From: Ignavibacteriota bacterium
GTDB taxonomy: Bacteria > Bacteroidota > Ignavibacteria > Ignavibacteriales > Melioribacteraceae
Direction: 5' to 3'
DNA length: 64,000 nt
Assembly (NCBI GenBank): GCA_002746605.1
Contig: PDPT01000036.1
Span: forward strand, 62,001-126,000
Position numbers and translations under genes: made by a program. This document shows, in pieces, positions 36,995 through 46,484 of the stretch (positions within the stretch are counted from its first letter, which is position 1; the number at the start of each line of letters is the position of its first letter). Below the pieces are notes generated by a model. The model saw only the letters and a program-made list of their open reading frames with translations, did no database searches and was not told the origin of the DNA.

Positions 36995-37927
36995 TTATTT
37001 TTCTTTCAAAAAATCTGCGTTTCTTTTCAGACCTTTTAACTTTGCTCTCAAAATAGGACTTTCATTAAACTTTTCTTTAAATAATTTATTTGATAATTGT
37101 TCTATCTCATCAAAAGTAATGGTTTTATTGTGAATGTTATAGAATTGAGGTTCAATAGTTTTTTTGCTGAATTTTATATTCCACGGACAAACGTCTTGAC
37201 AAATATCGCACCCGAAAATCCAATTATCAAATTTTCCTTTAAACTCTTTCGAAATTTCGCCTTTATTTTCTATCGTTAAATAAGAAATACATCTATTGGC
37301 ATCTATCACTTTGGGTGCAATAATTGCTTTGGTCGGACAAGCATCAATACAAGCTGTGCAATTACCGCAATAATTTTTTATGGATTTGTTATAACTTTCA
37401 AATTTTACATTAGTAAGTATGTTTGCAATAAAGAACCAACTGCCTATTTCTCTATTTATGATTACACCATTTTTTCCCATCCAGCCTAAACCCGATTTTT
37501 CTGCCCATGTTTGATCCATAACAGGTCCTGTATCTACATAACTGATTGTGTCAATCTTTTTATCAAGTTCGTTAATAAAAATTTTTAACTCATCAAGTTT
37601 TTCCCAAATTATATAGTGATAATCTCTTGACCAAGCATAACGAGAAACTTTTCCTTCATTCTCTCTTAGATTAAAATTTTCACCGACAAAATAATTCATA
37701 CCTAATGTTAAAATACTTTCACAGTTGGATAAAATTTCTCTTACATTTTTTCTTTTATCAAGATTACGTTCCATGTAAGACATTCCAGCATGATAATTAT
37801 TCTTAAGCCATTCTTCCAATCTATCTATTTCTTCTGTTAAAATTTGATAAGGAGAAAAACCTATAAGTTCAAAACCTAAGTTACTTGCTTTTTTAATTAA
37901 CTCTTTTTTAATTTTTTCCGAGTTCAT
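36995..37927 (-). CDS. queG: Epoxyqueuosine reductase QueG
   Basis: Cobalamin- and iron-sulfur-dependent enzyme for the last step of queuosine formation in tRNA wobble position 34. The 310-residue protein is the short form without C-terminal HEAT repeats. Two 4Fe-4S cluster motifs are visible, CGNCTACIDACP and CDICQDVCPWN. The active-site region has DTGPVMDQTWAEKSGLGWMG, where the family's catalytic Asp lies. The window also encodes tRNA-His(GTG) and tRNA-Asp(GTC), both substrates of the pathway. The Rieske gene starts upstream, 15 nt away. Confidence 0.92.
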   Translation of the reverse strand: MNSEKIKKELIKKASNLGFELIGFSPYQILTEEIDRLEEWLKNNYHAGMSYMERNLDKRKNVREILSNCESILTLGMNYFVGENFNLRENEGKVSRYAWSRDYHYIIWEKLDELKIFINELDKKIDTISYVDTGPVMDQTWAEKSGLGWMGKNGVIINREIGSWFFIANILTNVKFESYNKSIKNYCGNCTACIDACPTKAIIAPKVIDANRCISYLTIENKGEISKEFKGKFDNWIFGCDICQDVCPWNIKFSKKTIEPQFYNIHNKTITFDEIEQLSNKLFKEKFNESPILRAKLKGLKRNADFLKEK

Positions 37928-37942
37928 AGTGAAATTATCAAA

Positions 37943-38281
37943 TTACCAATTTAATTTTTTATCGTAAGTTTTAACATATACATCATCATCAATTATTTTG
38001 GTTTCGTAAGTATCCAATGCTGTAGTTCCGTTGTGCAGCTTTCCATCTTTTAGATTAAACTGCCATCCGTGCAAAGGACAAATAACATAACCATCTTCTA
38101 TATTACCTTCATAAATCTTTGGCATTAGTTTATGCGTACAAAAATTATTAAGAGCATAAATTTTACCCTCAACCTTGAACAAAGCGACATCAACATCATT
38201 AATTAAAAATCTTTGTCCAGTTGCATCAGTTAATTCAGATACTTTACAAACTAATTTGAAATCATTTAATTCTTTATTCAT
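37943..38281 (-). CDS. Rieske [2Fe-2S] ferredoxin-like protein
   Basis: 112-residue soluble Rieske protein of the NirD/BphF type. The cluster ligands are Cys-Thr-His in NNFCTHKLMP and the second pair in VICPLHGWQF. The protein ends soon after, so it has no catalytic domain and probably serves as an electron carrier. It lies between the HU gene and queG on the same strand; the partner oxidoreductase is not visible. Confidence 0.88.
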   Translation of the reverse strand: MNKELNDFKLVCKVSELTDATGQRFLINDVDVALFKVEGKIYALNNFCTHKLMPKIYEGNIEDGYVICPLHGWQFNLKDGKLHNGTTALDTYETKIIDDDVYVKTYDKKLNW

Positions 38282-38323
38282 TCCAACACTTTATTGTATT
38301 TTAAAGTTTTTGTTATTTAAAAT

Positions 38324-38350
38324 AAAAAAAGTCCGACTAATGCCGGACTT
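38324..38350 (-). terminator. Terminator of the HU-like gene
   Basis: Read on the minus strand, AAGTCCG and CGGACTT (38344-38350 with 38329-38335) form a 7-bp stem with an 8-nt loop, followed by a T run (plus-strand A run 38324-38330). It lies 24 nt after the HU stop. Confidence 0.8.
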
Positions 38351-38374
38351 GAATAATATTTAATTTGCATAGAA

Positions 38375-38731
38375 CTATTTTTTGGGTGGGTAAACAGCAT
38401 CTTGTAAAGCTTTACCTACTCTAAATTTAACTTTGTTCTTTGCAGGAATTACAATTGATTCACCTGTAGAAGGATTTCTACCTTTACGTTTTTTTGTTCT
38501 TGTGGTAGAGAATTTACCAAGTCCGGGAATTGTAAAACCTTTTTTTGCATTTTTAGAAACTAATTTATTTAGTGAATCTAAAAATTCACTTGCTTTTTTC
38601 TTGGTAACATCCAGTTCATATGCTAGATGATCTACAATATCACCTTTTGTGTATTGCCCTTTGGGCGCTTTTGGTTTAACAGCTTTAGGAGCTGTAGTTT
38701 TTTTAGGTGCAGCTTTTTTAGCTTTTGCCAT
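38375..38731 (-). CDS. HU-family DNA-binding protein with basic Ala/Lys/Pro N-terminal tail
   Basis: Nucleoid-associated protein of 118 residues, against about 90 for ordinary HU. Residues 1-27 are a tail made almost only of A, K, P and T (AKAKKAAPKKTTAPK). The HU domain follows: YTKGDIVDHLAYELDVTKKK, then GLGKFSTTRTKKRKGRNPSTG (in part) and ending VKFRVGKALQDAV. GRNPSTGE is the DNA-intercalating arm. The tail resembles histone H1-type C-termini and should add DNA binding or compaction. A ribosome-binding AAGGA precedes the ATG, and a terminator follows. Confidence 0.93.
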   Translation of the reverse strand: MAKAKKAAPKKTTAPKAVKPKAPKGQYTKGDIVDHLAYELDVTKKKASEFLDSLNKLVSKNAKKGFTIPGLGKFSTTRTKKRKGRNPSTGESIVIPAKNKVKFRVGKALQDAVYPPKK

Positions 38732-39246
38732 ATTTTGTCCTTATAAATTTGTTAGTTAATGAATGCAATTGAAAAATATTATTTTTTTTGATTAAATGAA
38801 AGTAAATAATTAAATAAAATTGTTAAAACGCCTATTATTATTAAATATAATGGGTTTCTTTAAGCTTGAAGCTCTCTTTTTTCTATTTTTTTCTTCCATT
38901 TTGTATATAAGCAATTTTTTATTTTGGTTGTCAATTATTTAAAAATATAACTTAAATTATAAAATATTTAAGTATAATCTTTTAATTTAAAGCAACTAAC
39001 ACTAAGACTGTTTAATAATAATCAATCAATAAAAAATCATAAGTTTCGATTATTTTTGTATATTTAATTAATAAAACTTATGAAAAATTGATTGATGAAT
39101 AAAAAGATAAGCACTTGCCACTTTAAAGTCTTATTTTTTATATTCCGAGATAATCCGTAAAATAACGGACGGAATGATAAAACTTTTAGTTATTCAGAAG
39201 TTTTATAAAGTTATTTTAGAAAGAATTTAGTATTCAAGGATTTTTA
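38732..39246. other. 515-nt divergent intergenic region (HU / rhomboid)
   Basis: No gene was recognised. It holds the upstream regions of two divergent genes. It is very AT-rich. It contains an imperfect inverted repeat (listed separately, 39021-39096) and, inside its loop, TATTTTTG at 39051-39058, which fits the TAnnTTTG element known from Bacteroidetes promoters. A smaller palindrome, CCGT/ACGG, lies near 39150-39165. Confidence 0.4.
39021..39096. repeat. Imperfect inverted repeat upstream of the rhomboid gene
   Basis: ATCAATCAAT (39021-39030) and TCATAAG (39037-39043) are mirrored by CTTATGA (39077-39083) and ATTGATTGAT (39087-39096), giving 17 paired bases in two blocks around a 33-nt centre. 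It could be a regulator site, an RNA hairpin or a small mobile-element relic. Confidence 0.55.
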
Positions 39247-40161
39247 ATGTCAAATTACAATAGAGGTTCATATAGACCAATGGGATTTGGGGGATTTAGT
39301 TTTTTTCCTCCTGTAATAAAAAATTTACTAATTATTAATGGGGGGGTATTTTTCTTTTCTGTACTTGTTAGTAATATTTCAGTCAGCAATTTAACTTTAA
39401 AGGATTTATTGGTAAAATATTTTGGTTTAATCCCGTTTAATAGTCTTTGGGATTTTTACCCTTGGCAGTTAATTACTTATCAATTTCTACATGCCGATTT
39501 GGGTCATATTTTTTTCAATATGCTAATGCTTTGGATGTTCGGAATGGAAATAGAAAACATTATGGGAAGCCGAAAATTTCTTTTTTTCTATCTCCTTGCA
39601 GGAGTAGGTGGCGGACTTTTGCAACTCTTCCTCGGTTCGGGCGGAGGACCAATCATAGGTGCTTCCGGTGCGGTTTATGGAGTTATGGTAGCCTTTGCAA
39701 TGTTTTTCCCGAATAGAATGATTTATGTTTATTTCCTGATACCTGTTAAAGCAAAATACTTGATTGTATTTGCAATGGTTTTAGAGTTTCTATCGGTTGG
39801 AGATGGAAGTTTGGTAGCACACTTAGCTCATCTTGGCGGTGCAATTACAGCATTCTTATTTATCTTTTTTGATAGAAGATATAATTTTAATGTTGATAGA
39901 TTATTCAATTTCTTTAAAAGTAATAAAAGCTATACAAGGCAAACTGATTTTAAGAAAAAATCTTCACCATTTAGTTTTGGAAAAAAAGATGCTGAAGAAG
40001 CAGAGTTTTACGAAATAAATTCATCATCAAGTAACAATTCCTCCAGTAATGTTTCGCAAGAAGAAATTGATAGAATCTTAGACAAAATAGGTGAAAGCGG
40101 TTATCAAAATTTATCTGAAAGAGAAAAGAGAATACTTTTTGAAGCAAGTAAAAAGAATTAA
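39247..40161 (+). CDS. Rhomboid-family intramembrane serine protease
   Basis: 304 residues with at least six membrane segments. The catalytic Ser140 lies in IIGASGAVYGVM, and the likely His195 in LVAHLAHLGGAI. WQLITYQFLHADLGHIFFNM (conserved HxxxxHxxxN block) and the GMEIENIMGSRKFL loop are also typical. The last ~80 residues are cytoplasmic, Ser/Asn-rich, and end in a short helical segment (EIDRILDKIGESGYQNLSER) found on Bacteroidota-type rhomboids. Substrates unknown. Confidence 0.92.
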   Translation: MSNYNRGSYRPMGFGGFSFFPPVIKNLLIINGGVFFFSVLVSNISVSNLTLKDLLVKYFGLIPFNSLWDFYPWQLITYQFLHADLGHIFFNMLMLWMFGMEIENIMGSRKFLFFYLLAGVGGGLLQLFLGSGGGPIIGASGAVYGVMVAFAMFFPNRMIYVYFLIPVKAKYLIVFAMVLEFLSVGDGSLVAHLAHLGGAITAFLFIFFDRRYNFNVDRLFNFFKSNKSYTRQTDFKKKSSPFSFGKKDAEEAEFYEINSSSSNNSSSNVSQEEIDRILDKIGESGYQNLSEREKRILFEASKKN

Positions 40162-40245
40162 ATATTCAGAAGAGAAAAGAGAAGTTTATTCTGTATTTAT
40201 TACAGACTCTAACTTTTCTTTTATCCTTAAATATTCCATCAATGG

Positions 40246-40617
40246 ATGAGCGGAATGAAAAAAAAATTAGTTCTTCTGCAGTTTCTATTAGCCGTTTTAT
40301 TACTTATTCTATCCTCTTGCAGTAATAAAACTGAATTAGAAGAATTGTCTAAAGTTTATGTTGATAATCTGATTGTTGAAACCACTTACTGCACAAGTGA
40401 TTCACTTTTGCTAAAAAAGAAAGAGGTATTCAATAAATATAACATGACTGAAGAAGCTTATAAAGAAAAAATTAAAAGTATAAATCAAGATTACAGTAGT
40501 TGGAAAACTTTTTTTGATTTAGCAAATGCCTATCTTGATACATTAAAAGCCAAAAACAAAAGAGCAGAAGTTTTACATTATGAATCTGAACCCAGAGTTG
40601 GTCATAAAAGGCAATAG
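40246..40617 (+). CDS. Small lipoprotein (DUF4296-like)
   Basis: 123 residues. The N-terminus is a lipoprotein signal with lipobox LSSC, so the mature protein begins at the Cys and should be membrane-anchored. The rest is charged and helical (NKYNMTEEAYKEKIKSINQD), similar in pattern to DUF4296 lipoproteins. Two ATGs (40246, 40255) are possible; both give the same signal peptide. It follows the rhomboid gene by 84 nt and converges on recQ. Function unknown. Confidence 0.6.
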   Translation: MSGMKKKLVLLQFLLAVLLLILSSCSNKTELEELSKVYVDNLIVETTYCTSDSLLLKKKEVFNKYNMTEEAYKEKIKSINQDYSSWKTFFDLANAYLDTLKAKNKRAEVLHYESEPRVGHKRQ

Positions 40618-40674
40618 CCAAACGGGTTTACTTCAATCTGTTTTAAGCCTAAACACGCATCTACTTTGGACCTT

Positions 40675-43218
40675 TTATAATTTCATTAAAGCCTTAACAA
40701 CTCTAATCTTTCCATAACTGATTTTAGTATTTAAATTACTTTTTAGAATTTTTGCATTATCGCCGTAGATATTAATTGCATCTTTTATTTGTTTAATTTC
40801 ATCTTTGGAAACTAATTTAGAGTAATCCTCTTGCGGGTAAAAATTAACAATACTATCTATGTGTATTGAAATTATTGAATCGGATAATTTAAGCAACCGA
40901 GAAATATCATCTAATGAATATCCTTTTTTTAGCAAATTGTAAGTGTTAAAAATATGACTCGGGAGTTTTTTAACATCAGTTGCATGTAAATGTTCTTTTA
41001 TTATTTCGATGAAATCATTACCGATTTTATTGAACATTCTTTGGGTTACTCCGTTTATTGTTAAAAAAGAATTTGGAGTAACCGGTTTTTCATTAACAAT
41101 CTTTTTTAGAATTTTATCGGCACAAATAATTTCAGGATTTTGAGAAAATTTTTTGGCAGCTAAAGTTCTTTCTTCTCTGAGTTTGTTATAGAGTTGAAGG
41201 TTATCTTCGTAATCTGTATCTCTTTTAACTTCAACACTTTTGTCCTTTTCTAAAGAATTAAAGAGTAATTCGCCTCCAACTTCTTTCAGCATTCTTTTTG
41301 ATTTTAATTTCATTACACTATTTTCGATTTGTGCATAATTAAAATGCGTACATGATTGATATGTCGAAATTGAATTGGCAGCACGGGTTTTAGTTTTTCC
41401 AGATAAAATTCCGAATAATTGCTTTAAGTTTAAGCCTCTTTTAATTTCTTTGAATGTTCTAATAATTTTTTCTTGAATATATTCATCGGCAGTATTATCA
41501 ATGTTTGCAATTCCTAAACAATTATCACACTTGCCGCATTTGTAAGCTTTAACATCTTCACCGAAATAGTTTAAAATAAAATTGAATCTACATTCTTCCG
41601 TAAAGCTGTAATCTAGAACGGAATCTAATTTATTTTTGCTATGATTTATTTTAGAGTTTAGGGCTTCATCATTAAGAAAGAGTTCTTCGGCTTTAACTCT
41701 TTCTCGCATCATTACAATTTGAGTTGAAGATGAAGGAGGTAAATATTCAATAATGCCCAAATCATTTAGATTTAATAGATCTTTTTCTATTTCATACTTT
41801 TTTTGGCCAAGGGTATTGTATAAATAGTTAAAATTGATTTTTGTAAACTCTGTAAACGGAAGATTCCCATAATATTGGATAAGTTCTAAAAGTAGTTCTT
41901 TTAACTTCTTATTCTTTAACTTTACAACATAACCTTTAAGTTTTTCTTTTGTTATTAAATATTTAAAATTAGAATGATAAATATTTATTTTATTTAGTTT
42001 TAAATAATTTGTTTTCTCTAAAACAGTCATTACGGAATTAAACAAATTTTGATTTATCTTTTTATTATTTAATAAAGAAATTAATTTTTCATCAATATTT
42101 AAGGCAACTTCTGATTTTGTGTTAACTGTTACTCGGTGATAATCTAATATAGAATTATAGACTTCTTTAACTTGCTCACGTGTGGGATGAGTTACTTTAA
42201 TCAAAAACTCTTGTAGATGTTTATCTTTTTCGGAATAGAATAGATAACATTTTGCTTCTTTACCATCTCTTCCTGCTCTTCCGAATTCTTGATAAAGATT
42301 TTCGATAGAACCCGGAATGTTAAAATGAATTACCAAGCCAATATCCGATTTATCAATTCCCATTCCGAAAGCATTTGTTGCTACAATTACTTTTGTGTTA
42401 TTATCAATAAAATCATTTTGAATTATTGTTCGCAACTCATTTGTTAATCCTGCATGATAAAATTCAACGTTGATATTTTCAGCTTTCAATTGTTCGGTTA
42501 ATTTTTCTGCATTTTTTCTTGTGGATACATAAATAATTGAAGCTGTATTGTGTTCACGTAGAATTTCAATTGTTCTATCAATTTTATTCTTTATTTTCTC
42601 AACGAAAAGCGAGATATTTTTTCTTTCAAACCCATATACAAATGTTTTAGGATTCTCAAATCCAAGTTGATTGATAATATCTTTTTGAACATCGGGAGTT
42701 GCGGTTGCAGTAAAGGCAGAAATATTTTTGATCCCAATTTGCTCCGCAAACTCTTTAATATTTCTGTAACTTGGTCTAAAACTATGTCCCCATTCACTAA
42801 TACAATGAGCCTCATCAACAAATAAATATTCAGGTTTTAAATCTTTTAAACTTTCAGTAAAATTAAGATTGCCCAATCTTTCGGGAGCAACAAAAAGGAT
42901 TTTAATTTTATTATTTGTTAAATCCAATAGAACTTTTTTAGTCTCTCGGTAGTCTAAAGAACTGTTAATGAAAGCAGCGGAATTATTTATTTGATTTATT
43001 GAGTTTACTTGATCTTGCATCAAAGAAATTAAGGGCGAAATAACAATTGAATAAGTTTCAGAAATAATAGAAGGCAATTGATAACAAAGCGATTTTCCTG
43101 CTCCGGTTGGCATTATAGCAAGAACATTTTTTTTATCAATAATTGCTTTAATTATTTCTTCTTGTCCGGGTCGGAAGTTTTCAAATCCGAAATGCTGTTT
43201 AAGTGTTTTTCTTAACAT
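40675..43218 (-). CDS. recQ: RecQ-family ATP-dependent DNA helicase
   Basis: 3'-5' DNA helicase for recombination and replication-fork repair, about 847 residues, longer than E. coli RecQ (~610). Helicase motifs: FRPGQEEII, MPTGAGKSLCYQLP, DEAHCISEWGHSFRPSYR and QEFGRAGRDGK. Zinc-binding Cys lie in CGKCDNCLG plus an upstream Cys. A winged-helix region, an HRDC-like domain (NEKPVTPNSFLTINGVTQ) and a C-terminal helix-turn-helix domain (KKGYSLDDISRLLKLS) follow. ATG at 43218 is preferred to the TTG one codon before. It is divergent from the ABC genes, which start 65 nt away. Confidence 0.93.
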   Translation of the reverse strand: MLRKTLKQHFGFENFRPGQEEIIKAIIDKKNVLAIMPTGAGKSLCYQLPSIISETYSIVISPLISLMQDQVNSINQINNSAAFINSSLDYRETKKVLLDLTNNKIKILFVAPERLGNLNFTESLKDLKPEYLFVDEAHCISEWGHSFRPSYRNIKEFAEQIGIKNISAFTATATPDVQKDIINQLGFENPKTFVYGFERKNISLFVEKIKNKIDRTIEILREHNTASIIYVSTRKNAEKLTEQLKAENINVEFYHAGLTNELRTIIQNDFIDNNTKVIVATNAFGMGIDKSDIGLVIHFNIPGSIENLYQEFGRAGRDGKEAKCYLFYSEKDKHLQEFLIKVTHPTREQVKEVYNSILDYHRVTVNTKSEVALNIDEKLISLLNNKKINQNLFNSVMTVLEKTNYLKLNKINIYHSNFKYLITKEKLKGYVVKLKNKKLKELLLELIQYYGNLPFTEFTKINFNYLYNTLGQKKYEIEKDLLNLNDLGIIEYLPPSSSTQIVMMRERVKAEELFLNDEALNSKINHSKNKLDSVLDYSFTEECRFNFILNYFGEDVKAYKCGKCDNCLGIANIDNTADEYIQEKIIRTFKEIKRGLNLKQLFGILSGKTKTRAANSISTYQSCTHFNYAQIENSVMKLKSKRMLKEVGGELLFNSLEKDKSVEVKRDTDYEDNLQLYNKLREERTLAAKKFSQNPEIICADKILKKIVNEKPVTPNSFLTINGVTQRMFNKIGNDFIEIIKEHLHATDVKKLPSHIFNTYNLLKKGYSLDDISRLLKLSDSIISIHIDSIVNFYPQEDYSKLVSKDEIKQIKDAINIYGDNAKILKSNLNTKISYGKIRVVKALMKL

Positions 43219-43282
43219 CAAATTAAAGAATATATGGTTAATTTAAATACTAGTAAATTTTTAAATAAAAAGTGATTTACAA

Positions 43283-44224
43283 ATGAATTCAGTTCAAATT
43301 ACAAATGTAACTAAAATATTTAATAACGGTTCAACAAAAAACGGTGAACTTAAAGCATTAGATAATGTTTCACTTAATATTCCCAAAGGTATAATTTTCG
43401 GATTACTTGGACCAAATGGTGCCGGAAAATCAACTCTAATGAATTGCATTGTTGATTTTATAGAACCGGATAATGGTAATATTAAGATTAACAATATAGG
43501 TATTGAAGATACTTCTTACAAAAAAGAAATCGGCTATGTGCCGCAGGAAATTGCCCTTTACGAAGATTTATCTGCAATAAAAAATTTACAGATATTCAGC
43601 AGCTTTTATAAAATTCCAAAAAAAATATTAAAAGAAAGAATAAATGAAATTTTAGAACTCGTTCAATTAAAGGAAAGAAAAAATGATTTGGTAAAAACCT
43701 TTTCAGGTGGAATGAAAAGGCGGCTGAATATTGCCGTAAGTATTTTGCATAATCCGGATATAATTTTGTGCGATGAACCGACTGTTGGTGTTGATCCGCA
43801 AAGCCGAAATGCAATTTTTGAAATGCTGCAAAAATTAAATCGAGAAGGAAAGACAATTATTTATACAACTCATTACATGGAAGAGGCTGCAAACTTATGC
43901 AATAAACTTGCAATAATTGATAACGGTAAAATTATTGCCGAAGGAAATTTAAATGAATTAATTAACCTTTTAGAAAAAAAAGATGTACTGAAAATTAGTA
44001 AATCGCCTTTGATTGATAAGCTTTCTACAGAATTTTATAGATTGGGGAAAGTTACGGAATTTGATTTCTATTATGAAATTATGCCCGAAAGCAAAACTCA
44101 AACAAATGGTTCAATACTTACTGAATTGGAGAAAATGAAAGTACCTTTTCATTTAATAGAGTTAAGTAAAGCATCGCTCGAAGATGTTTTCTTAAAACTA
44201 ACAGGAAGGAGTTTAAGAGATTGA
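43283..44224 (+). CDS. ABC transporter ATP-binding protein (ABC-2 exporter 1)
   Basis: 313-residue ATPase of the CcmA/DrrA/NatA type. Walker A GPNGAGKST, signature TFSGGMKRRLNIAVSIL, Walker B IILCDEPTVGVDPQS, switch His in IYTTHYMEEAAN. About 90 residues of C-terminal extension follow, as in drug and Na+ exporters. It overlaps the next permease gene by 4 nt and forms the first exporter cassette with it. Substrate unknown. Confidence 0.92.
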   Translation: MNSVQITNVTKIFNNGSTKNGELKALDNVSLNIPKGIIFGLLGPNGAGKSTLMNCIVDFIEPDNGNIKINNIGIEDTSYKKEIGYVPQEIALYEDLSAIKNLQIFSSFYKIPKKILKERINEILELVQLKERKNDLVKTFSGGMKRRLNIAVSILHNPDIILCDEPTVGVDPQSRNAIFEMLQKLNREGKTIIYTTHYMEEAANLCNKLAIIDNGKIIAEGNLNELINLLEKKDVLKISKSPLIDKLSTEFYRLGKVTEFDFYYEIMPESKTQTNGSILTELEKMKVPFHLIELSKASLEDVFLKLTGRSLRD

Positions 44225-45546
44225 GAAACATTACTAAACTTATATATAAAGATTTTTTACGTTTTTTTGCCGATATCCCTGCATTAATTTTTACATTTGT
44301 TGTCCCAATTGTTTTAATAATAATTTTTGGAAGTATTTGGGGCAGCGGTTCCAAAAGCAGGGGCAAAATTCCGATGATTTTAATTAACAAAAGCAATAAC
44401 GAATTATCTAAATATATCGAAACTGAACTTGACTCCAGCTCGGCGATTAGAACAATCAAAAAATACATTGACGAAAATAAAAAAGAACAAAACTTTACTA
44501 TTGAAAAAGCTAAAGAATTTGTTAAGAATGGAAAAATTCCTGCTGCTTTAATAATGCCAAAAGATTTTTTTGCAGATACATCAAGTTCCTTAAAATTTAA
44601 ATATTATTTTGACCCGCGCAACGAAATGGAAATGCAACTGTTGCAAGGAACTATTCAGCAAACTGTCTTTTCAAAAATACCTGAAATTTTTCCACTGTTG
44701 ATGCAAAGACAAGCAAAAACTTTTTTAAATGATTCTTTATCAAATTCGTTTAATACTGATATGGCAAATATGATTTCAGAGTATTTTGGTGTTGATAAAG
44801 ATGAAATAGTTAAATCTTTAACTGAATTTGATATGGAAGAAATAACAAGTTCTAATGATTCTACTGAAGCAGCAGGTACAGATTTTATCAGCAATCTTAT
44901 TCAGTTTGATGAAGAACAGCTTGTAGGAACCGAAGTAAAGAATCCCGGTGTAACAAGAATTGTCGGCGGCTGGGCAATAATGTTTTTGTTGTTTACACTT
45001 ACGGCAACGGCCACATCAATTTTTGAAGAAAGAAAAGAAGGAACCTTAAAGAGAATTTTATGTATGTCTGTTACAAGAACAGAGTATTTAATCTCAAAAT
45101 ATTTCTATTCAATTATCATTGGAATAATCCAGCTTTTTGTTTTATTCTTTTTTGCTTACATTTTTTATGATGTAGATATTTTCTCTAATTTCTTTAGTTT
45201 GATAATTGTAATTCTTGCATCTGCCGGTGCATCTGTAGCTTTCGGAATGTTAATTACTGCTATTGCCGATAGTCTTGCACAAGCTAATGGTTTTGCAACT
45301 CCTGTTATTTTAATTATGTCGGCTTTGGGCGGTTCTTGGTTTCCGGTCTCACTATTCCCTGATTGGATGCAAGGCGTAGCCAAGTTTACTTTAACTTATT
45401 GGTCGGTAGAAGCATTTTTACAAGTTTTATGGAGAGATGCCGGAATATCAAAAATAATTTTTCCATATTTAACGATTTTATTGGGAATAGCAATTATTGT
45501 TAATTACATTGCACTAAGAATTTTTAATAAAAAAGAAATTTTATAA
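44221..45546 (+). CDS. ABC-2 type permease (exporter 1)
   Basis: 441 residues with the NatB/YhgE-like layout: one N-terminal membrane segment (FTFVVPIVLIIIFGSIW), an extracytoplasmic domain of about 200 residues, then five or six membrane segments (GGWAIMFLLFTLTATATSI onward). SIFEERKEGTLKRILCMSVTRTEY is the conserved coupling region. The start is TTG, overlapping the upstream stop, with an excellent AAGGAG at 44206-44211, 9 nt upstream. Confidence 0.88.
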   Translation: MRNITKLIYKDFLRFFADIPALIFTFVVPIVLIIIFGSIWGSGSKSRGKIPMILINKSNNELSKYIETELDSSSAIRTIKKYIDENKKEQNFTIEKAKEFVKNGKIPAALIMPKDFFADTSSSLKFKYYFDPRNEMEMQLLQGTIQQTVFSKIPEIFPLLMQRQAKTFLNDSLSNSFNTDMANMISEYFGVDKDEIVKSLTEFDMEEITSSNDSTEAAGTDFISNLIQFDEEQLVGTEVKNPGVTRIVGGWAIMFLLFTLTATATSIFEERKEGTLKRILCMSVTRTEYLISKYFYSIIIGIIQLFVLFFFAYIFYDVDIFSNFFSLIIVILASAGASVAFGMLITAIADSLAQANGFATPVILIMSALGGSWFPVSLFPDWMQGVAKFTLTYWSVEAFLQVLWRDAGISKIIFPYLTILLGIAIIVNYIALRIFNKKEIL

Positions 45547-45549
45547 CTC

Positions 45550-46482
45550 ATGATAAACTCTATAAAAGTAAATAATCTTACGAAGATTTATAGTTCAAGT
45601 TTTAAGAGAAATAATAATATAACAGCTCTTGATAATTTAACATTAAAAGTTGAAAAAGGAATTGTCTTTGGTCTACTTGGTCCAAATGGTGCAGGCAAAA
45701 CAACTCTTATTAAAATTTTACTCGGAATTGTTTTTCCAACTTCGGGAAGTGCGGAAATTTTAGGTAGAGATATTTCAAGTTATGAAATAAGAAAAAATAT
45801 TGGTTACCTTCCTGAAAATCACAAATTCCCGAATTATTTAACTGGTGAAGAAGTAATAATTCAAAATGCAAAACTATCGGGTTATACTGTTGATAAAAAT
45901 TCATCTGAGTTAACAAGTATTCTTAATCTTGTTAAAATGGAAAAATGGAGAAAGACAAAAATCAAAAAATATTCTAAAGGAATGATGCAGAGAATCGGTT
46001 TGGCTCAAGCAATAATTCACAATCCCGAAATCATTTTTTTAGATGAACCTACAGATGGTGTTGACCCAATTGGACGAAAAGAAATACGAGATATTCTTGC
46101 CAATTTGAAAAGAAAAGGTAAAACTATTTTTATCAATAGTCATCTTTTATCCGAGGTTGAATTAATTTCCGATAAAGTTGCAATTTTGAATAACGGTAAA
46201 TTAGTAAAATACGGAACAATTGATGAATTAACGGTAGATAAAGAAATTTATGAAATCAAAACCGAGTTACCGTTAGATACAAACTTTGAAAACAATCTGA
46301 AAAATGAATTTACTTTTAGAACTTCAGGAAAAATAATTTCTTTGGAAGTTAAAAATAATAATGATTTAAATAATTTTATGGATGAACTTAGAACTTCCAA
46401 CTATAATATTCTTAGTGTTAACCAAAAGAAGAACTCTTTGGAAGATATGTTTATTAAATCCTTAACGGAAAGTAAGAACTGA
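45550..46482 (+). CDS. ABC transporter ATP-binding protein (ABC-2 exporter 2)
   Basis: 310-residue ATPase paralogous to the one at 43.3 kb. Walker A GPNGAGKTTL, signature KYSKGMMQRIGLAQAI (SKGM rather than SGGQ), Walker B IIFLDEPTDGVDP. A NosF/CcmA-like C-terminal extension follows. It starts 3 nt after the first permease, and its own permease begins 2 nt downstream, so the four genes form one operon. Confidence 0.92.
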   Translation: MINSIKVNNLTKIYSSSFKRNNNITALDNLTLKVEKGIVFGLLGPNGAGKTTLIKILLGIVFPTSGSAEILGRDISSYEIRKNIGYLPENHKFPNYLTGEEVIIQNAKLSGYTVDKNSSELTSILNLVKMEKWRKTKIKKYSKGMMQRIGLAQAIIHNPEIIFLDEPTDGVDPIGRKEIRDILANLKRKGKTIFINSHLLSEVELISDKVAILNNGKLVKYGTIDELTVDKEIYEIKTELPLDTNFENNLKNEFTFRTSGKIISLEVKNNNDLNNFMDELRTSNYNILSVNQKKNSLEDMFIKSLTESKN

Positions 46483-46484
46483 TT

